Shown: piece after piece, positions 61,514 through 64,000 of the stretch
How the letters are laid out: every line of letters starts with the position of its first letter
Numbering within the stretch: position 1 is the stretch's first letter
NCBI RefSeq assembly: GCF_002005425.1
Contig: NZ_CP019704.1
Location: 3,076,001 to 3,140,000, forward strand
Origin: Polaribacter sp. BM10
GTDB lineage: Bacteria > Bacteroidota > Bacteroidia > Flavobacteriales > Flavobacteriaceae
Length of the DNA: 64,000 bases
Direction: 5' to 3'
The notes under the pieces: model-generated
Told to the model about the DNA's origin: nothing
What the model saw: only the letters and a program-made list of their open reading frames with translations
The model's database searches: none
Translations under genes and position numbers: made by a program

Positions 61514-61536
61514 GTTAAACTTATTTTAAGTTTAAC
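61514..61536 (-). repeat. Hairpin straddling the rpmI stop codon
   Basis: Perfect 10-bp arms GTTAAACTTA/TAAGTTTAAC with a 3-nt loop overlapping the end of rpmI. There is no U-run, so it is more likely an mRNA structure than a terminator. Confidence 0.5.
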
Positions 61537-61718
61537 TGTTGCTTAATGTTAGACTCATCTGCTTTATGTACTAAAGCTGCATGAGTTAACTTTAATTTAC
61601 GTTTTTTAGACTTCTTTGTTAAGATGTGACTTTTAAACGCGTGCTTTCTTTTTAATTTTCCAGTACCAGTAACTTTAAATCGTTTTTTGGCGCTAGATTT
61701 TGTTTTCATTTTCGGCAT
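61521..61718 (-). CDS. rpmI: 50S ribosomal protein L35
   Basis: A 65-aa basic ribosomal protein with the classic start '[42 protein letters not shown]'. It lies 33 bp after infC and 94 bp before rplT, in the universal order. Confidence 0.98.
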   Translation of the reverse strand: MPKMKTKSSAKKRFKVTGTGKLKRKHAFKSHILTKKSKKRKLKLTHAALVHKADESNIKQQLNLK

Positions 61719-61751
61719 TTCTCCTTCGTTTTTATCTTGCTTATAAGATTG

Positions 61752-62312
61752 TTATTTTACTTTTTTAGGAGCAATAAACATAATCATACGTTTACCTTCT
61801 AATTTAGGAAGCTGCTCCACTTTACCATACTCTTCTAATTCTTGTGCTAACTTTAAAAGTAAAATTTGTCCTTGTTCTTTAAATATAATAGAACGACCTT
61901 TAAAGAATACAAACGCTTTTAATTTAGCTCCTTCTTGTAAGAATTTAATGGCATGCTTTTTCTTAAATTCATAATCATGCTCATCTGTTTGAGGTCCAAA
62001 ACGTATTTCTTTAATAGTTACTTTAGTAGCTTTAGATTTTAAAGCTTTTTCACGTTTCTTTTGCTCATACAAGAATTTCTTGTAATCAATAATTTTACAA
62101 ACAGGTGGTTTCGCTTTTGGTGAAATCTCTACCAAATCCAATTCCTGTTCTCTGGCTAATTCTTTGGCTTTAGCTAAAGGATATACACCAACTTCTACAT
62201 TATCGCCCACAAGACGAACTTCGTCAACATATTTTATTTTTTCATTAATCCTATGTTGATCTTCTTTGATTACTCTTAACGGTCTTCTCGACCTACTTCT
62301 ACGTATTGCTAT
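61752..62312 (-). CDS. infC: Translation initiation factor IF-3 with ATA start
   Basis: The conserved IF-3 N-terminus reads '[20 protein letters not shown]' followed by '[20 protein letters not shown]' directly after an ATA codon at 62312-62310. In frame, a TAA lies two codons before it. No ATG, GTG or TTG occurs until an internal GTG at 62210, which would delete 34 conserved residues. I therefore annotate ATA as start, giving 186 aa. The rest ('[18 protein letters not shown]', '[19 protein letters not shown]', '[11 protein letters not shown]') is normal. E. coli infC uses the equally rare ATT, which IF-3 itself discriminates against, giving autoregulation; the same logic should apply here. 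Confidence 0.93.
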   Translation of the reverse strand: MAIRRSRSRRPLRVIKEDQHRINEKIKYVDEVRLVGDNVEVGVYPLAKAKELAREQELDLVEISPKAKPPVCKIIDYKKFLYEQKKREKALKSKATKVTIKEIRFGPQTDEHDYEFKKKHAIKFLQEGAKLKAFVFFKGRSIIFKEQGQILLLKLAQELEEYGKVEQLPKLEGKRMIMFIAPKKVK

Positions 62313-62382
62313 GACTTATAAATTTAAATTATACATTTAGTTGTGTTACCAACCTTTTATTTTTGTTGAAATTCAAAATTAA

Positions 62383-64000
62383 TTAAAATTTCTTCAATGT
62401 TTTACTTTCTTCCGTTTTAATTAAAGAAATAAATTCTTCAATTGTAAAGGTTCCAATATCACCTTCTCCATGTCTTCTTACAGAAACTGTGCCATCTTGC
62501 TCTTCTTTCTCACCAACAATTACCATAAAAGGTATTTTGCTTACTTCTGCATCTCTAATCTTACGACCAGTTTTTTCACTTCTATTGTCTACTAGGGCGC
62601 GAATTTCGGAATTTTCTAACGATTCTAAAACTTTTTCTGAATATTTTTGATATTTATCACTGATTGGCAATAAGATAACTTGATCAGGAGTTAGCCAAAG
62701 CGGGAAATTTCCGCCTGTATGTTCTAACAAAACAGCAATAAATCTTTCCATAGAACCAAAAGGAGCTCTATGAATCATTACAGGTCTGTGTTGTTGATTG
62801 TCAGATCCTTTGTATGTCAAATCAAAACGCTTAGGTAAGTTATAGTCTACTTGTATTGTACCAAGTTGCCAGCTTCTACCTAAAGCATCTTTTACCATAA
62901 AGTCTAACTTTGGACCATAAAAAGCAGCTTCACCTTCCTCTACAACATAATCCAATCCTTTGTCTTTTGCTGCACTAATAATTGCTTTTTCTGCAATTTC
63001 CCAAGTGTCGGTATCTCCAATGTATTTCTCTGGATTGCTTTTATCTCTTATAGAAACTTGAGCTGTAAAGTCTTCAAAACCTAAAGATCCAAATACATAA
63101 AGTACCAAATCAATTACATCTTTAAATTCTTGATCTAATTGTTCTGGTGTACAAAATATATGTGCATCATCTTGAGTAAAACCTCTTACACGTGTTAAAC
63201 CGTGTAATTCTCCACTTTGCTCATACCTATATACTGTACCAAATTCTGCAAAACGCTTTGGTAAATCTTTATAAGAATATGGTTTAAAGTTGTAAACTTC
63301 ACAGTGGTGAGGACAATTCATTGGTTTTAGTAAGAATTCCTCATCCATTTTAGGAGTTTTTATTGCTTGAAAGCTATCTTCTCCATATTTCTCATAATGA
63401 CCAGAAGTTACATAAAGTTCTTTTTGACCAATATGCGGGGTCATTACCATCTCATAACCAGCTTTTTTCTGAGCTGCTTTCAAAAAGTTTTCTAATCTAG
63501 AACGTAAAGCAGCACCTTTTGGCAACCATAAAGGTAAACCAGCGCCAACTTTTTGTGAAAAAGTAAAAAGTTCTAATTCTTTACCAAGTTTTCTATGATC
63601 ACGTTTTTTAGCTTCTTCTAAAATTTGTAGATATTCAGTTAACATTTTTTGTTTCGGAAATGAGATTCCGTAAACTCTTGTCAATTGATTATTCTTTTCA
63701 TCGCCACGCCAGTATGCACCAGCAACACTCATTATTTTTATCGCTTTTATAATTCCAGTATTAGGAATGTGTCCTCCTCTACATAAATCTGTAAAATTGC
63801 TATGATCACAAAAAGTTATATCACCGTCAGTTAAATTTTCTATTAATTCAACTTTATATTCATTGTTTTCTTTCTTATATAACTCTAACGCGTCTGCTTT
63901 AGAAACAGATCTTAAAGAAAATTCATGTTTACCACGAGCTATTTCTAAAAATTTAGTTTCTATTTCTTTAAAGTTTTTATCAGAAATTACTTCATCGCCT
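62383..64000 (-). CDS. thrS: Threonyl-tRNA synthetase, N-terminus beyond window
   Basis: The frame is open to the right edge, so about 538 C-terminal codons of an enzyme of roughly 645 aa are present; the TGS domain lies outside. Visible are the editing-domain end ('[20 protein letters not shown]'), the class II core with Zn ligand Cys in '[12 protein letters not shown]', motif 2 '[30 protein letters not shown]', motif 3 '[27 protein letters not shown]', and the C-terminal anticodon-binding domain ('[20 protein letters not shown]'-type). It is first in the thrS-infC-rpmI-rplT block. Confidence 0.97.
   Translation of the reverse strand, partial: GDEVISDKNFKEIETKFLEIARGKHEFSLRSVSKADALELYKKENNEYKVELIENLTDGDITFCDHSNFTDLCRGGHIPNTGIIKAIKIMSVAGAYWRGDEKNNQLTRVYGISFPKQKMLTEYLQILEEAKKRDHRKLGKELELFTFSQKVGAGLPLWLPKGAALRSRLENFLKAAQKKAGYEMVMTPHIGQKELYVTSGHYEKYGEDSFQAIKTPKMDEEFLLKPMNCPHHCEVYNFKPYSYKDLPKRFAEFGTVYRYEQSGELHGLTRVRGFTQDDAHIFCTPEQLDQEFKDVIDLVLYVFGSLGFEDFTAQVSIRDKSNPEKYIGDTDTWEIAEKAIISAAKDKGLDYVVEEGEAAFYGPKLDFMVKDALGRSWQLGTIQVDYNLPKRFDLTYKGSDNQQHRPVMIHRAPFGSMERFIAVLLEHTGGNFPLWLTPDQVILLPISDKYQKYSEKVLESLENSEIRALVDNRSEKTGRKIRDAEVSKIPFMVIVGEKEEQDGTVSVRRHGEGDIGTFTIEEFISLIKTEESKTLKKF

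Noticed and set aside
62210..62212. Internal GTG as infC start
   Set aside because: It would remove 34 residues of the conserved IF-3 N-terminal domain, which is intact in frame upstream.

Overview
The window looks like a chromosomal segment from a marine member of the Flavobacteriaceae, such as Polaribacter or a close relative. The evidence is very AT-rich DNA, almost no Shine-Dalgarno sequences, and Bacteroidetes-type -7 promoter boxes (TAnnTTTG) ahead of many genes. The families present are also typical: GSIII and eukaryote-like GSII glutamine synthetases, fused IcmF, SusC-type plug domain, PID-CTERM-like peptide, DUF5522, DUF6146, DUF4136. There is no prophage, insertion sequence, CRISPR array or obvious genomic island. 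Most genes are housekeeping or conserved accessory genes. Assignments were made by reading the sequence; no database search was run.

Layout. 0-5 kb is an envelope and stress cluster: holin-like membrane protein, AraC regulator, hemerythrin, DUF2383, a 53-aa DUF1328 peptide, App1 phosphatase, acidic lipoprotein. 5-16 kb is energy and nucleotide metabolism: membrane and soluble pyrophosphatases, PDH E1-beta, EtfBA, a DUF151 nuclease, a nucleoside transporter, ThyA, a CBM48 mini-protein, FolA. 16-32 kb is mixed: M24 peptidase, Tag, a MazG-like hydrolase, VOC protein, two S15/CocE hydrolases, DJ-1 lipoprotein, YgiQ, methyltransferase, dienelactone hydrolase. 31-34 kb holds a PAS protein, SigZ, an unannotated 33-aa peptide with 11 Cys, and a barrel-less TonB plug protein. 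34-47 kb has IcmF, lipoproteins, a BtuF-like protein with PyrF, TpiA, PrmA-ClpS, a minimal PID-CTERM-like protein, tRNA-Arg, small ORFs and a Ca/Na antiporter. 46-52.5 kb has divergent GSII/GSIII, PurM and RF1. 53-60 kb is a glycogen operon (glgA-glgC-glgB-GH31). 60-64 kb is a coiled-coil membrane protein and the universal thrS-infC-rpmI-rplT block; thrS runs off the right edge.

Most notable observations. (1) Three promoters in the first 5 kb share GAGYTAA, exactly 20 bp, then TAnnTTTG. Two of them carry further copies 21-23 bp upstream, and an AraC-family gene lies within the cluster, which suggests an undescribed local regulon. (2) infC has no ATG, GTG or TTG at its proper N-terminus and appears to start at ATA. 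(3) A Cys-rich, metallothionein-like mini-gene lies directly upstream of sigZ. (4) AATAGGGGT repeats, five helical turns apart, lie in the GSII/GSIII intergenic region. (5) A perfect 18-bp palindrome covers the etfBA promoter. (6) Three CCCTGAATTCAGGG-like palindromes lie after the glycogen operon. (7) An orphan minus-strand terminator beside tRNA-Arg suggests a small RNA. (8) Several genes appear leaderless or use TTG starts.
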